Source: Algoriphagus sanaruensis (GTDB lineage Bacteria; Bacteroidota; Bacteroidia; Cytophagales; Cyclobacteriaceae). From it: a stretch of DNA of 64,000 nt. The DNA lies in contig NZ_CP012836.1 in the NCBI RefSeq assembly GCF_001593605.1, positions 2,794,501 to 2,858,500 on the forward strand, read 5' to 3'. Both the position numbers and the translations under genes were made by a program. This document shows, one piece after another, positions 34,415 through 43,582 of the stretch (positions are counted from its first letter, which is position 1; the number at the start of each line of letters is the position of its first letter). The notes beneath the pieces were generated by a model, which was not told where the DNA came from, did no database searches, and was given only the letters and a program-made list of their open reading frames with translations.

Positions 34415-36457
34415 ATGAAGCCACCGATTGCAATCCAAAAACCACAAGAACTCGAAATCCATGGTCACAAACGGATTGACCCATTTTATTGGATGAATGA
34501 TCGAGAAAACCCAGAAGTCATTCAATATTTAGAGGAAGAAAATAACTACCTCAAAGAAGTAATGAGGCCAACCGAAAGTCTTCAAGATAAACTTTTTGAG
34601 GAAATGAAAGGGCGGATTAAAGAGGATGATCAGAGTGTTCCCTATTTCAAATCAGGATATTACTGGTATGTCAGGTACCAGACGGGCGACGAATATCCTA
34701 TTTACTGTAGAAAAAAATCGTCCCTTGAATCTCCGGAGGAAATCATATTGGATGTCAATCAGCTTGCAAAAGGTAAATCATACTATCAAGTAGGGACAAC
34801 CACCACTTCTCCTGATCAAACTATTCTTGCTTTTGCGGCAGATGAAATTGGTCGAAGAATCTATACGATCTTCTTCAAAAACCTTGAAACTGGAGAAATC
34901 CTAAAAGATAAAATCGCTCATGTGACTGGTAATTGTGTTTGGGCCGCAGACAACCAAACTCTTTTTTATTCCAAACAAGATGAGGAAACGCTAAGATCAT
35001 TTCAGATTTACAGTCATAAACTAGGAGAAGATCCGGCTTCTGACCGATTGATTTTTGAAGAAAAAGATGAAGAATTCAGCTGTGTGGTTCACAAAACCAA
35101 ATCTGAAAAATTCATCTTAATTCATTCAGAAAGCACCATTTCTTCAGAAATCCGTTTCATTTCTGCTGATCAACCTACTGCCGAATTTGAAGTTCTTCAG
35201 CCAAGAGTACCCCATTTAGAATATGCAGCAGATCATTTCGGAGAGTTTTTCTATATCCGAACCAACCATCAGGCACAAAACTTCAAATTAGTAAAAGCTC
35301 CAATCAGCTCCCCTTCCTTGAATTTTTGGGAGGATGTCATAGGACATCGAGCTAATGTCTTATTGGAAGACTTTGATCTTTTTTCTGATTTTTTGGTCAC
35401 CCAAGAACGAACCAATGGCTTAACCCAGATTCAAATCAAGCCTTGGAATGAGGAAGGACATACCCTTCATTTTGAGGAAGAAACCTATACCGCTTGGATC
35501 AGCACCAATCCCGAATTCCACACCAAAACCTTACGTTTTGGATATAATTCGATGACAACACCAAGTTCGATTTTTGACTATGATATGGTTTCCAAGAATA
35601 AAACCCCACTCAAGCAACAAGAGGTGGTAGGTGGATATGATCCATTAGAGTATTATTCTGAGCGCATTTGGGCCAAAGCAAAAGACGGAGTTTCAATTCC
35701 GGTTTCCCTGGTATATAAGAAATCCCTATTTGAAAAAAATGGACAAAACCCTTTCCTACTTTATGCTTATGGGTCTTATGGCTATAGCATGGACGCCTAT
35801 TTTTCCTCAAGCCGATTAAGCTTATTAGACAGAGGCTTTGTCTTTGCAATCGCTCACATCAGAGGAGGAGAAGATCTTGGAAGACATTGGTATGAAGATG
35901 GGAAACTCCTGAATAAGGAAAATACGTTCTCTGATTTTATCGCTTGTGCCGAACACGTTATCAGCTCAAATTATACGACAGCAGAACACCTTTACGCGAT
36001 GGGAGGAAGTGCAGGTGGCCTTTTGATGGGTACTGTTATCAATTGGAAACCAGAGCTATTCCATGGGGTGATTGCGAATGTTCCTTTTGTAGATGTGGTT
36101 ACAACCATGCTGGATGAAAGTATTCCATTAACCACCGGAGAATTTCAAGAGTGGGGCAATCCAAAAGAGGAGGAATATTATCATTACATGCTTTCCTATT
36201 CGCCATATGATAATATTGAAGCCAAAAACTATCCTAACCTGTTGATTACCTCAGGACTTCATGATTCTCAAGTTCAATATTGGGAACCTACCAAATGGGC
36301 TGCAAAACTAAGGTTACTGAAAACCGATCAAAACCTTCTCCTACTTCACACCAATATGGAAGCAGGACATGGAGGTGCTTCAGGTCGCTTTAATTCTTTG
36401 AAAGAACTTGCATTGGAATATGCGTTCCTTCTTTACTTAGAGAAAATAACCAGCTAA
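34415..36457 (+). CDS. ptrB: Prolyl oligopeptidase family S9A protease (oligopeptidase B-like)
   Basis: A 680-residue enzyme with an N-terminal beta-propeller and a C-terminal alpha/beta hydrolase domain. The catalytic triad is readable: Ser about 531 in GGSAGG, Asp about 614 in GLHDSQVQYWEP, His about 651 in AGHGGASGR. Oligopeptidase B cleaves short peptides after basic residues. No signal peptide is visible, so it is probably cytosolic. It stands alone, with its own terminator. Confidence 0.92.
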   Translation: MKPPIAIQKPQELEIHGHKRIDPFYWMNDRENPEVIQYLEEENNYLKEVMRPTESLQDKLFEEMKGRIKEDDQSVPYFKSGYYWYVRYQTGDEYPIYCRKKSSLESPEEIILDVNQLAKGKSYYQVGTTTTSPDQTILAFAADEIGRRIYTIFFKNLETGEILKDKIAHVTGNCVWAADNQTLFYSKQDEETLRSFQIYSHKLGEDPASDRLIFEEKDEEFSCVVHKTKSEKFILIHSESTISSEIRFISADQPTAEFEVLQPRVPHLEYAADHFGEFFYIRTNHQAQNFKLVKAPISSPSLNFWEDVIGHRANVLLEDFDLFSDFLVTQERTNGLTQIQIKPWNEEGHTLHFEEETYTAWISTNPEFHTKTLRFGYNSMTTPSSIFDYDMVSKNKTPLKQQEVVGGYDPLEYYSERIWAKAKDGVSIPVSLVYKKSLFEKNGQNPFLLYAYGSYGYSMDAYFSSSRLSLLDRGFVFAIAHIRGGEDLGRHWYEDGKLLNKENTFSDFIACAEHVISSNYTTAEHLYAMGGSAGGLLMGTVINWKPELFHGVIANVPFVDVVTTMLDESIPLTTGEFQEWGNPKEEEYYHYMLSYSPYDNIEAKNYPNLLITSGLHDSQVQYWEPTKWAAKLRLLKTDQNLLLLHTNMEAGHGGASGRFNSLKELALEYAFLLYLEKITS

Positions 36458-36484
36458 TCCCATTTTAGGGTTAAAATAAAAACT

Positions 36485-36511
36485 AAAGAGCGGAAACTTA
36501 TTCCGCTCTTT
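36485..36511 (+). terminator. Intrinsic terminator of the S9 protease gene
   Basis: AAAGAGCGGAA (36485-36495) and TTCCGCTCTTT (36501-36511) form a perfect 11-bp stem with a 5-nt loop; T residues continue to 36512. Confidence 0.85.
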
Positions 36512-36564
36512 TACATTATTGAGTGAATAAATGTGTTCTAAAGTCGTGAAATGCGAATTTTTCC

Positions 36565-36572
36565 TAACTTTG
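36565..36572 (+). promoter_or_regulatory. -7 promoter element of mgsA-pfkA
   Basis: TAACTTTG is a full TAnnTTTG match, 25 bp before the mgsA ATG. Confidence 0.55.
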
Positions 36573-36597
36573 GCGCCGAACCTATTTAACCCAATTC

Positions 36598-36978
36598 ATG
36601 AAAATCGCCCTTATTGCGCATGATGGTAAGAAAGCCGACATGGTTCACTTTTTAAGTGGCTTTCGAGAATCCCTTCATCGCGGAGATATAGAGCTTGTGG
36701 CCACAGGGACCACAGGGTCACATATTGAAAAAGCAGGATTTCAGGTAGAACGCTTATTATCAGGTCCATTGGGAGGAGATGCTCAAATCGCAGCTCTTGC
36801 CGCGGAAAAAAAGCTTGCTGCCGTCATCTTTTTCAGGGACCCTTTGGACAAGCATCCACATGAGCCTGATGTACAGATGCTCATGAGAATCTGTGATGTG
36901 CATAACATTCCTTTGGCCACCAATCCAGCTTCCGCTGAGCTCATGTTTAAAGCCTTAACCCAAACCTATGGAAACTAA
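36598..36978 (+). CDS. mgsA: Methylglyoxal synthase
   Basis: Converts dihydroxyacetone phosphate to methylglyoxal and phosphate. The 126-residue protein has AHDGKKADMV, ATGTTGSHIEKAG, SGPLGGDAQIA and FFRDPLDKHPHEPD, all typical phosphate-binding and catalytic blocks. It overlaps pfkA by 11 bp; the pairing places a glycolytic bypass next to the committing step of glycolysis and suggests joint control of triose phosphate flux. Confidence 0.95.
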   Translation: MKIALIAHDGKKADMVHFLSGFRESLHRGDIELVATGTTGSHIEKAGFQVERLLSGPLGGDAQIAALAAEKKLAAVIFFRDPLDKHPHEPDVQMLMRICDVHNIPLATNPASAELMFKALTQTYGN

Positions 36979-37954
36979 GAATATTAAAAAAATTGGTGTT
37001 TTGACCTCAGGCGGAGATGCCCCGGGAATGAATGCTGCCATCCGTGCTGCTGTTAGGGCCGGATTTTATTACGGATTAGAAATGTATGGAATCTACCGAG
37101 GATATGAAGGTATGATTCAAAATGATATTAAAAAGCTAGATTCAAAGAACATTACCCATGTCCTTGAGCGGGGTGGTACGTTTCTCAAATCAGCAAGATC
37201 AGAGGAATTTAGAACCCCAGAAGGCAGAAAAAAGGCCTATGAAAATCTCAAAAGTCATGGGATTGATGCCTTGGTTGTTATTGGTGGTGATGGTTCCTTG
37301 ACCGGTGCTCATTTATTCTATCAAGAATATGGAATCCCTGCGGTAGGATTGCCAGGAACCATCGATAATGATCTTTCTGGAACTGACCTAACCATCGGAT
37401 TTGATACAGCCTGCAATACTGCGATCGAAGCCATCGATAAAATCCGAGATACAGCTACTTCTCATGATCGACTGTTTTTTGTGGAAGTGATGGGTCGAGA
37501 TGCAGGTTTTATTGCAATCAATGCCGGTGTAGGAAGTGCTGCAGCCGCGATTTTGATTCCAGAACGAAAAACTCCAATCGAAACATTGGTTGAAAAACTC
37601 AAAACAAGAACCAAAGCAAAAAAATCTTCCAACATTGTCATTGTTGCTGAAGGCGGAAAAAGCGGTTCTGCTCAAGAAATCGCAGATAAAGTAGCCAAGT
37701 ATCTTCCTTACTATGACATCAAAGTAACCATCCTTGGACACTTACAGCGAGGCGGTGCTCCAACATGCTTTGATCGTCTTTTAGCATCCAAACTTGGAGT
37801 GGCTGCTGTCGAAGGTTTAATGCAAGGCAAATATGATGTCATGGCTGGGTTGATCAACAACAAAGTGGTTTACACTCCAATTGTCAAAGCAATCGTTGGG
37901 GATAAAGAAATTGATGAAGAAGATTTGAGAGTGGCAAATATCCTTTCCACTTAA
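36968..37954 (+). CDS. pfkA: ATP-dependent 6-phosphofructokinase
   Basis: Phosphorylates fructose 6-phosphate. The 328-residue protein has GVLTSGGDAPGMNAAIRA (ATP site), GGDGSLTGA, PGTIDNDLSGTD (catalytic Asp), and the allosteric region up to LGHLQRGGAP. The GDGS pattern indicates the ATP-dependent rather than PPi-dependent form. Ends at a strong terminator shared with the convergent amylase gene. Confidence 0.96.
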   Translation: METKNIKKIGVLTSGGDAPGMNAAIRAAVRAGFYYGLEMYGIYRGYEGMIQNDIKKLDSKNITHVLERGGTFLKSARSEEFRTPEGRKKAYENLKSHGIDALVVIGGDGSLTGAHLFYQEYGIPAVGLPGTIDNDLSGTDLTIGFDTACNTAIEAIDKIRDTATSHDRLFFVEVMGRDAGFIAINAGVGSAAAAILIPERKTPIETLVEKLKTRTKAKKSSNIVIVAEGGKSGSAQEIADKVAKYLPYYDIKVTILGHLQRGGAPTCFDRLLASKLGVAAVEGLMQGKYDVMAGLINNKVVYTPIVKAIVGDKEIDEEDLRVANILST

Positions 37955-37973
37955 TATCAAAAGTTTGAAAATC

Positions 37974-38003
37974 AAAAGCCCGAGAATTTCTTCTCGGGCT
38001 TTT
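37974..38003. terminator. Bidirectional terminator between pfkA and the GH13 gene
   Basis: AAAAGCCCGAGAA and TTCTCGGGCTTTT form a perfect 13-bp stem around TTTC. Confidence 0.88.
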
Positions 38004-38006
38004 TGC

Positions 38007-39557
38007 TTATTTGATTAAAAGGATTGTTGAATTTTTCCCTAAAGTCACACTTTCTTTATTTTTCTCTACTGTTCCTAATTTGTAAAGGACGTCATCAAAT
38101 TCGCTTGGAATATTCAATTCCATCGATTCTGCTCCTACATTATGAATCACAAGAACTTCTTGTCCATCAGTTTTCCTTCCATAGGCCATGATTGATTCCG
38201 GATATTCTAACTCCAAAATTTCAAGGGAACCAATGGCCAATGCGGGATGGGAATTTCGAAGTCGAATCAATTCTTTGTAATGATTGAAAAAGCTATCCCG
38301 AATATTTCGTTGGATTTCTACTGAGCCTACGGTCTCATCCGTACTGTATTTAGGTTCAATCCAAGTCGCTCTTCCAGTATCTTTCTCCTTGATATCCCAA
38401 AGAAAAGGCTCTCGGATATGTTCGTCTGGCTTCAATCCAAGCATGCCTATTTCTTCCCCATAATATAAATAGGGTGCGCCAGGCATGGTCAATAAAATCG
38501 CACTAGCTTGCTTATACTTTGCAACATCTTCATTCAAATCATTTAACAATCGAGGTTGGTCATGATTGGATGAAAAGATAGCGTCTGTAAATTCGGAAGT
38601 AATTCCTTGATAAAATTCCAACACCTCTTTCTGCTTTTGCAAAAGCAATTGACCATTTCCACTATTCAATGACTCGATTAGGGTATAATGAAAGTCAAAA
38701 TTGAACAAGGCAGGAAGTCCCGGCAGGTATGGAGCTACAATTTCCTTTTTGTCATAAACCTCGCCTACTAGATACACATCTGGCTTTATGGCTACCATTT
38801 TAGATCGGAATTCTTTCCAAAACTCATGATTATCCAACGGCCTGTCATCCGGAAAAATATGCTTTGCTGCATCTAAACGGAATCCATCCACTCCTACTTC
38901 TTCCAACCAAAATTTTCCGATGTCATAAATCTCCTCCCGAACTTTAGGATTATCAAAATTCAAATCCGGCATTCCACCCCAGAAAAAACCGTAATAGAAA
39001 TCCTCTCCAATTCCCGGATCGTGCCATTGTTGGATATTGTCTGAATCAAGCGTAATTACCTTCTTATTCAAAAAATCAGCTATGGTGTCTTTTTGAGCCC
39101 ATACATAATAGTCACGATACTCGCTATCCCTTCCCGATTTGGAAGCCTGAAACCAAGGATGTTCAGTTGACGTGTGATTGATAATCATATCGATGACTAT
39201 CTTGATATCTCGTTTATGGGCTTCTGCCAATAAATTTTTGAAGTCATCCATCGTACCATAATCTGGATGTACGGCTTTGTAATCCGTCACATCATATTTA
39301 TGATAAGTCGGGGATGGCATTATTGGCATAAACCAAATGGCATTTGCCCCAAGCTCCTTGATGTAATCCAACTTCTGGGTAACTCCATTAAAGTCCCCTA
39401 TTCCATCTCCATTTGAGTCATTGAATGACTGCACAAAGATTTCGTAGGTGATTCCAGCTTGAGGCCAATAGTTTTTCACCTCGGGTTGTTTTTCGGATTG
39501 ACAAGAAGCCAAAATGGTCAAGGCTGTGAGTGTAGTGGTGATTAGGGTTTTGTTCAT
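38007..39557 (-). CDS. GH13 alpha-amylase family lipoprotein
   Basis: From the ATG at 39557 the protein has 516 residues. Cys19 in LASCQS fits a lipobox, so it is probably anchored at the periplasmic or outer membrane. The GH13 barrel is complete: nucleophile Asp229 in GFRLDAAKH, acid/base Glu266 in VGEVYD, third Asp333 in SSNHDQPR. Conserved region IVIDMIINHTS is also present. The closest known functions are alpha-amylase or alpha-glucosidase on maltodextrins. An upstream in-frame ATG at 39593 would hide the signal sequence. Confidence 0.9.
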   Translation of the reverse strand: MNKTLITTTLTALTILASCQSEKQPEVKNYWPQAGITYEIFVQSFNDSNGDGIGDFNGVTQKLDYIKELGANAIWFMPIMPSPTYHKYDVTDYKAVHPDYGTMDDFKNLLAEAHKRDIKIVIDMIINHTSTEHPWFQASKSGRDSEYRDYYVWAQKDTIADFLNKKVITLDSDNIQQWHDPGIGEDFYYGFFWGGMPDLNFDNPKVREEIYDIGKFWLEEVGVDGFRLDAAKHIFPDDRPLDNHEFWKEFRSKMVAIKPDVYLVGEVYDKKEIVAPYLPGLPALFNFDFHYTLIESLNSGNGQLLLQKQKEVLEFYQGITSEFTDAIFSSNHDQPRLLNDLNEDVAKYKQASAILLTMPGAPYLYYGEEIGMLGLKPDEHIREPFLWDIKEKDTGRATWIEPKYSTDETVGSVEIQRNIRDSFFNHYKELIRLRNSHPALAIGSLEILELEYPESIMAYGRKTDGQEVLVIHNVGAESMELNIPSEFDDVLYKLGTVEKNKESVTLGKNSTILLIK

Positions 39558-39625
39558 AAATCGAGTAGGAAAAGAAAAAGTCACCTGAACCAAGTGACTT
39601 TTCCCAAATGGAATAATAAATGTAT

Positions 39626-40687
39626 TTAGTTTCTATTCACTGCATTTAGCATATCAAAAGCAAGTTCAAGACGCTTCACGAAGTTCTCTTCGCCTTTTCT
39701 CAACCATACTCTTGGATCATAAAACTTCTTGTTTGGACTGTCTGGACCTTCTGGGTTACCTAATTGTGACTGAAGGTATCCTTCATTCTTTTTGTAGTAA
39801 TTCAGAATGCCTTCCCACATCGCCCACTGCATATCGGTATCGATATTCATCTTGATTGAACCGTAGCTATTGGCTTCTCTGATTTCCTCTACAGAAGAAC
39901 CTGATCCACCATGGAACACAAAGTTCAAAGGCTTACCAGTCGTTCCATAGTTTTTGTTGATGTACTCTTGAGAGTTTTTCAAAATGATCGGCTTCAAAGA
40001 AACATTACCAGGCTTGTAAACCCCGTGCACGTTGCCGAAAGCTGCAGCGATTGTAAACAAGTCACCGATTTTCTTCAAATTTTCATACGCATAAGCCACT
40101 TCTTCTGGCTGAGTATACAATTTAGAAGAATCCACGTCAGAATTATCAACGCCATCTTCTTCTCCACCTGTTACACCAAGTTCGATTTCAATTGCCATTT
40201 GAAGCTTGTTGAATTCTTCAAAATACTTGCAAGAAATCTCTACGTTCTCATGCAGGGACTCTTCAGAAAGATCCAACATGTGAGATGAAAACAATGGTTT
40301 TTTATACGCTGCGTAATAAGCTTTACCTGCTTCCAAAAGACCGTCGATCCAAGGAAGAAGTTTTAAAGCTGCGTGGTCGGTATGAAGAATTACAGGAACT
40401 CCGTACGCCTCGGCCATTTGGTGTACGTGATGCGCACCAGAAATACCACCGGCAATACTTGCCTGTTGCTTATCATTTGGAAGGCTCTTTCCCGCAAAAA
40501 ATTGTGCTCCTCCATTGGAGAATTGAATAATCACAGGCGAGTTTACTTTTTTTGCGGTTTCCAAAACTGCATTCACAGAGTTGGTTCCGATTACGTTGAC
40601 AGCAGGAAATGCGAATTCATTTTCTTTAGCATACGCATAAAGGTCTCTGAGCTCTTCTCCGTACTTTACTCCAGGTTTAAATTTCAT
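39626..40687 (-). CDS. fbaA: Class II fructose-bisphosphate aldolase
   Basis: Cleaves fructose 1,6-bisphosphate with a catalytic metal. The 353-residue protein has the zinc-binding HTDHAALKL block, ELGVTGGEEDGV, and the phosphate-binding FHGGSGSS near the C-terminal third. It sits between two amylase genes on the same strand (68 bp to the next gene), so glycolysis is embedded in the maltodextrin locus. Confidence 0.95.
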   Translation of the reverse strand: MKFKPGVKYGEELRDLYAYAKENEFAFPAVNVIGTNSVNAVLETAKKVNSPVIIQFSNGGAQFFAGKSLPNDKQQASIAGGISGAHHVHQMAEAYGVPVILHTDHAALKLLPWIDGLLEAGKAYYAAYKKPLFSSHMLDLSEESLHENVEISCKYFEEFNKLQMAIEIELGVTGGEEDGVDNSDVDSSKLYTQPEEVAYAYENLKKIGDLFTIAAAFGNVHGVYKPGNVSLKPIILKNSQEYINKNYGTTGKPLNFVFHGGSGSSVEEIREANSYGSIKMNIDTDMQWAMWEGILNYYKKNEGYLQSQLGNPEGPDSPNKKFYDPRVWLRKGEENFVKRLELAFDMLNAVNRN

Positions 40688-40705
40688 AGTTTGAGAAAGG
40701 TTTGT

Positions 40706-43504
40706 TTATTTTTTAATCAAGCGTTGGTGAAGCACCCGCTTAGTATCAAACGCCTCAAAGATATAAATCCCATCTTTAATTTTGCCTAAATCAAAATCTA
40801 AAATCTGCTCACCTAATTGGGTTTGACCATCAAATAGAATTCTACCGGCCATATCCACCACCCGATAGTTAGCTTGAATCATATCTTTTGGAAGCTCTAC
40901 TCGAACCATTCCCGTGGTAGGATTCGGATAAACTTTAAATGCTCCTTGGGGAATTACTTCTGGGATAGAGGTCACAAAATCCTCTTGCAAAATCCCCGGA
41001 TCCGGTTTGGGTAATGGCTTGTCGCTGAATAAATAAAATTCATTAGGACGTAAACCGAACTGAACTTGAGGCGTCGTCACATTAATCTCTTCGCCGGTGA
41101 AATAATTATACCATTTCCCTTGGCGAGGAAACTGAATCTGCTGACCTCCCTTGCTTGCCAAATCGAAATTGCCAAAAAGGAAAAAGCTTCCGTCTGAATG
41201 TTCCAGATAAATGGACTTCATTGCTGGACCCAAATTCACCGCAGCTTGGGTAGGCGAATTAAAAGCAGTTTGGGTTGCTTTTAGTTTGATCATCTCCTGA
41301 TACAACTTAAACAATCGCTCCCGCTCAGGATTAGCCAAATATTCCCATTTGGTAGGTTTTATTCCCAAACGATCGTTGTTGAGTTCTTGGTCATAGCCAA
41401 ATTCACCAAACTGCCAGATCATTTTTGGACCCGGAATAGCAAAATAGAAAGCAGCCATGATTTGATTTCGATTCACTGCATTTTCCAAATTCTTCAAATT
41501 CAAAGGATTGGTCGCACCAAAATTCAGTGTTTCCCACATCACTCGCTCTTCATCGTGCGATTCCTGATAGGCAATCAAACCATTTTTAGCCCAATCCCTG
41601 CGTTTGTAATAGGCCCATTCCATATTGTCATTGGAACCCTTCGCTAGATTTCGAGAGGTACCATTCATATTTCCCCAAAACATCATTCCGTAATTCGCCA
41701 ATTCACGCTCTTCTTCATTGACGGCTAAATGTTCCAGAATCACATAAGCCTCTGGATGATGGGATTTAATACGATCATAAATATGCCTCCAGATTTTTAC
41801 TCGGCTTGGATCATACTGCGACCAAATATTGACATCATTTCCTGAATTTACCTGTGTAAATCCTTTCGAAAGGTCAAATCGGAAGCCATCAAATTTGTAT
41901 TCCGCCAACCAATAATGATTGACTGAGTCTACGAATGCTTGGGTATACGTGCTTTCATGGTTAAAATCATAGCCAACATTGAACGGGTGCTTTGCAACTC
42001 GATTGAACCATGGGTTGTCTTCTGTAGGAGCACCATAATCTCCATCATTGTATAGTCGAACCATCGGATTTTGACCAAATGCATGGTTAAGTACCATATC
42101 TAGAATGACCACCATCCCCTTTCCATGCGCTTCATCAATTAGGCGCTTCAAATCGTTTTTGGTTCCGTAAAATTTATCCGGAGCAAAGAAAAACGAGGGG
42201 TTATAGCCCCAAGAAAGATTCCCTTCAAACTCGGCAACAGGCATGAGTTGAATGGCATTTACTCCCAGCTCCTTCAAGTAATCCAATCGTTCCGTTACGG
42301 CATTGTAGGTTCGCCTAGAATCAAAATCTCGAACCAATAACTCATAAATCACCAACTCCTCAGGCTGAGGTTTTTCATAAGTGGTGTTTTTCCATTGGTA
42401 ATCCTCTTGGGCAGTTTGTAAGTAAGTTGCTTGAAATTGCGTCTTTCCACTTGGGTAGGGCTTCAAGCCTGGATATCGGTTTTGATCAATGATTTCTTGA
42501 TCATTAAATGGATCAGAAGTCTTATCACCATAAGGATCTCCGATACGGATTTCTCCTTCGACTAAGTATTGAAAAATATATTCTTTCTTCGGCTCTAGAT
42601 TATTGATTTCCAGCCAAAAAATCTCCCCATCAGGTGTTCGTTTCATTTGATATTCAGGAAGCACTTGCCAGTCATTAAAGTCCCCGATCACATGGACAAT
42701 TTGTTTGTTTGGAGCCTGTAGTGCTAGGATAGCCTGAGTATCCGAGATGTAATTAATTCCGAGCTTGGTTCCGTTGGGTAAGGCTGCAATTTCAGAAGGA
42801 GCAAAAACCACAATACTCACAGATTCCGTGTCAGATTGATCGCCACTTACTGCCTTAGCTACCAAAGAATAGGTACCAGCTGCTGTTGCTGTGTATTCAT
42901 AAGAAATAGAAGTGGCTCCAGTCTTATTGGCTACTTCCACTCCGTCCAATTCAAAACTTAAATCAGAAGCCTCTGAAGAAGATGCCTCAAAAGCGAAGGT
43001 ATCTCCCACTTCCAGAGAAATGGCATTAGTTTGAGGGTTGGTAAAGGTTACTTGAAAACCTTGGGCTAAATCAATGAAAAAATCTGAATTCGAAGTTGTT
43101 TTTCCTTCCTTCGATCCATCTGCATTTCTAAATACCAATCCAAGGCGATAAATAGTTTGCCCTGTGGGATTATCAAAAAATTCATTTGGGATTAACTCAA
43201 AGGTGTAAATATTAGATTGACCTGCCACTTTCGTCATTTTAGCAGCAGGATTTGAAGTCCCCCAAGTAAAGGGAACAATCGACCAGGTAGTTGAAGCTGG
43301 ACCCTGAGTTACAGCTCCGATGTGAATGTAAACATCACAATTGCAATCCTTAAGACCAGTTGTTCCTTTGGAAGCATCATAGATAATTTTTACCGTTCCT
43401 GAGGCATTTGGAACGGCCGGCTCAGTGGTGACTTGGCCGTAAGACAAAATGCTACTCAGACAGCTAAAAAGAAGTAAAAAAGAAAAGAGAAATCGGTTAT
43501 TCAT
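40706..43504 (-). CDS. T9SS-secreted GH13 alpha-amylase with CBM48-like domain
   Basis: A 932-residue protein with a signal peptide (1-23, SYGQ), an N-terminal beta region with an Ig-like part, then a CBM48/E-set-like domain (VIGDFNDWQVLPEYQMKRT) and the GH13 barrel. Catalytic residues are Asp544 (GFRFDLSKGF), Glu591 (VILEHLAV) and Asp651 (SHDEERVMWE). The C terminus, from VYPNPTTGMVRVELP onward, is a T9SS type A sorting domain, so the enzyme is probably secreted or surface-attached. It likely starts starch breakdown outside the cell. Confidence 0.93.
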   Translation of the reverse strand: MNNRFLFSFLLLFSCLSSILSYGQVTTEPAVPNASGTVKIIYDASKGTTGLKDCNCDVYIHIGAVTQGPASTTWSIVPFTWGTSNPAAKMTKVAGQSNIYTFELIPNEFFDNPTGQTIYRLGLVFRNADGSKEGKTTSNSDFFIDLAQGFQVTFTNPQTNAISLEVGDTFAFEASSSEASDLSFELDGVEVANKTGATSISYEYTATAAGTYSLVAKAVSGDQSDTESVSIVVFAPSEIAALPNGTKLGINYISDTQAILALQAPNKQIVHVIGDFNDWQVLPEYQMKRTPDGEIFWLEINNLEPKKEYIFQYLVEGEIRIGDPYGDKTSDPFNDQEIIDQNRYPGLKPYPSGKTQFQATYLQTAQEDYQWKNTTYEKPQPEELVIYELLVRDFDSRRTYNAVTERLDYLKELGVNAIQLMPVAEFEGNLSWGYNPSFFFAPDKFYGTKNDLKRLIDEAHGKGMVVILDMVLNHAFGQNPMVRLYNDGDYGAPTEDNPWFNRVAKHPFNVGYDFNHESTYTQAFVDSVNHYWLAEYKFDGFRFDLSKGFTQVNSGNDVNIWSQYDPSRVKIWRHIYDRIKSHHPEAYVILEHLAVNEEERELANYGMMFWGNMNGTSRNLAKGSNDNMEWAYYKRRDWAKNGLIAYQESHDEERVMWETLNFGATNPLNLKNLENAVNRNQIMAAFYFAIPGPKMIWQFGEFGYDQELNNDRLGIKPTKWEYLANPERERLFKLYQEMIKLKATQTAFNSPTQAAVNLGPAMKSIYLEHSDGSFFLFGNFDLASKGGQQIQFPRQGKWYNYFTGEEINVTTPQVQFGLRPNEFYLFSDKPLPKPDPGILQEDFVTSIPEVIPQGAFKVYPNPTTGMVRVELPKDMIQANYRVVDMAGRILFDGQTQLGEQILDFDLGKIKDGIYIFEAFDTKRVLHQRLIKK

Positions 43505-43523
43505 AGGGAAGTATTGAAAGTAT

Positions 43524-43554
43524 GAAAACCGGACAGGTTTATTGTCCGGTTTTC
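43524..43554 (-). terminator. Hairpin between SusE-like and GH13 genes
   Basis: GAAAACCGGACA and TGTCCGGTTTTC form a perfect 12-bp stem with a 7-nt loop. On the minus strand it follows the SusE-like gene; only a short T run follows, so it could be a partial terminator or an mRNA-stabilising hairpin within the operon. Confidence 0.55.
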
Positions 43555-43582
43555 AAAGTTAAAATTATCAGCGGTTTACTGA

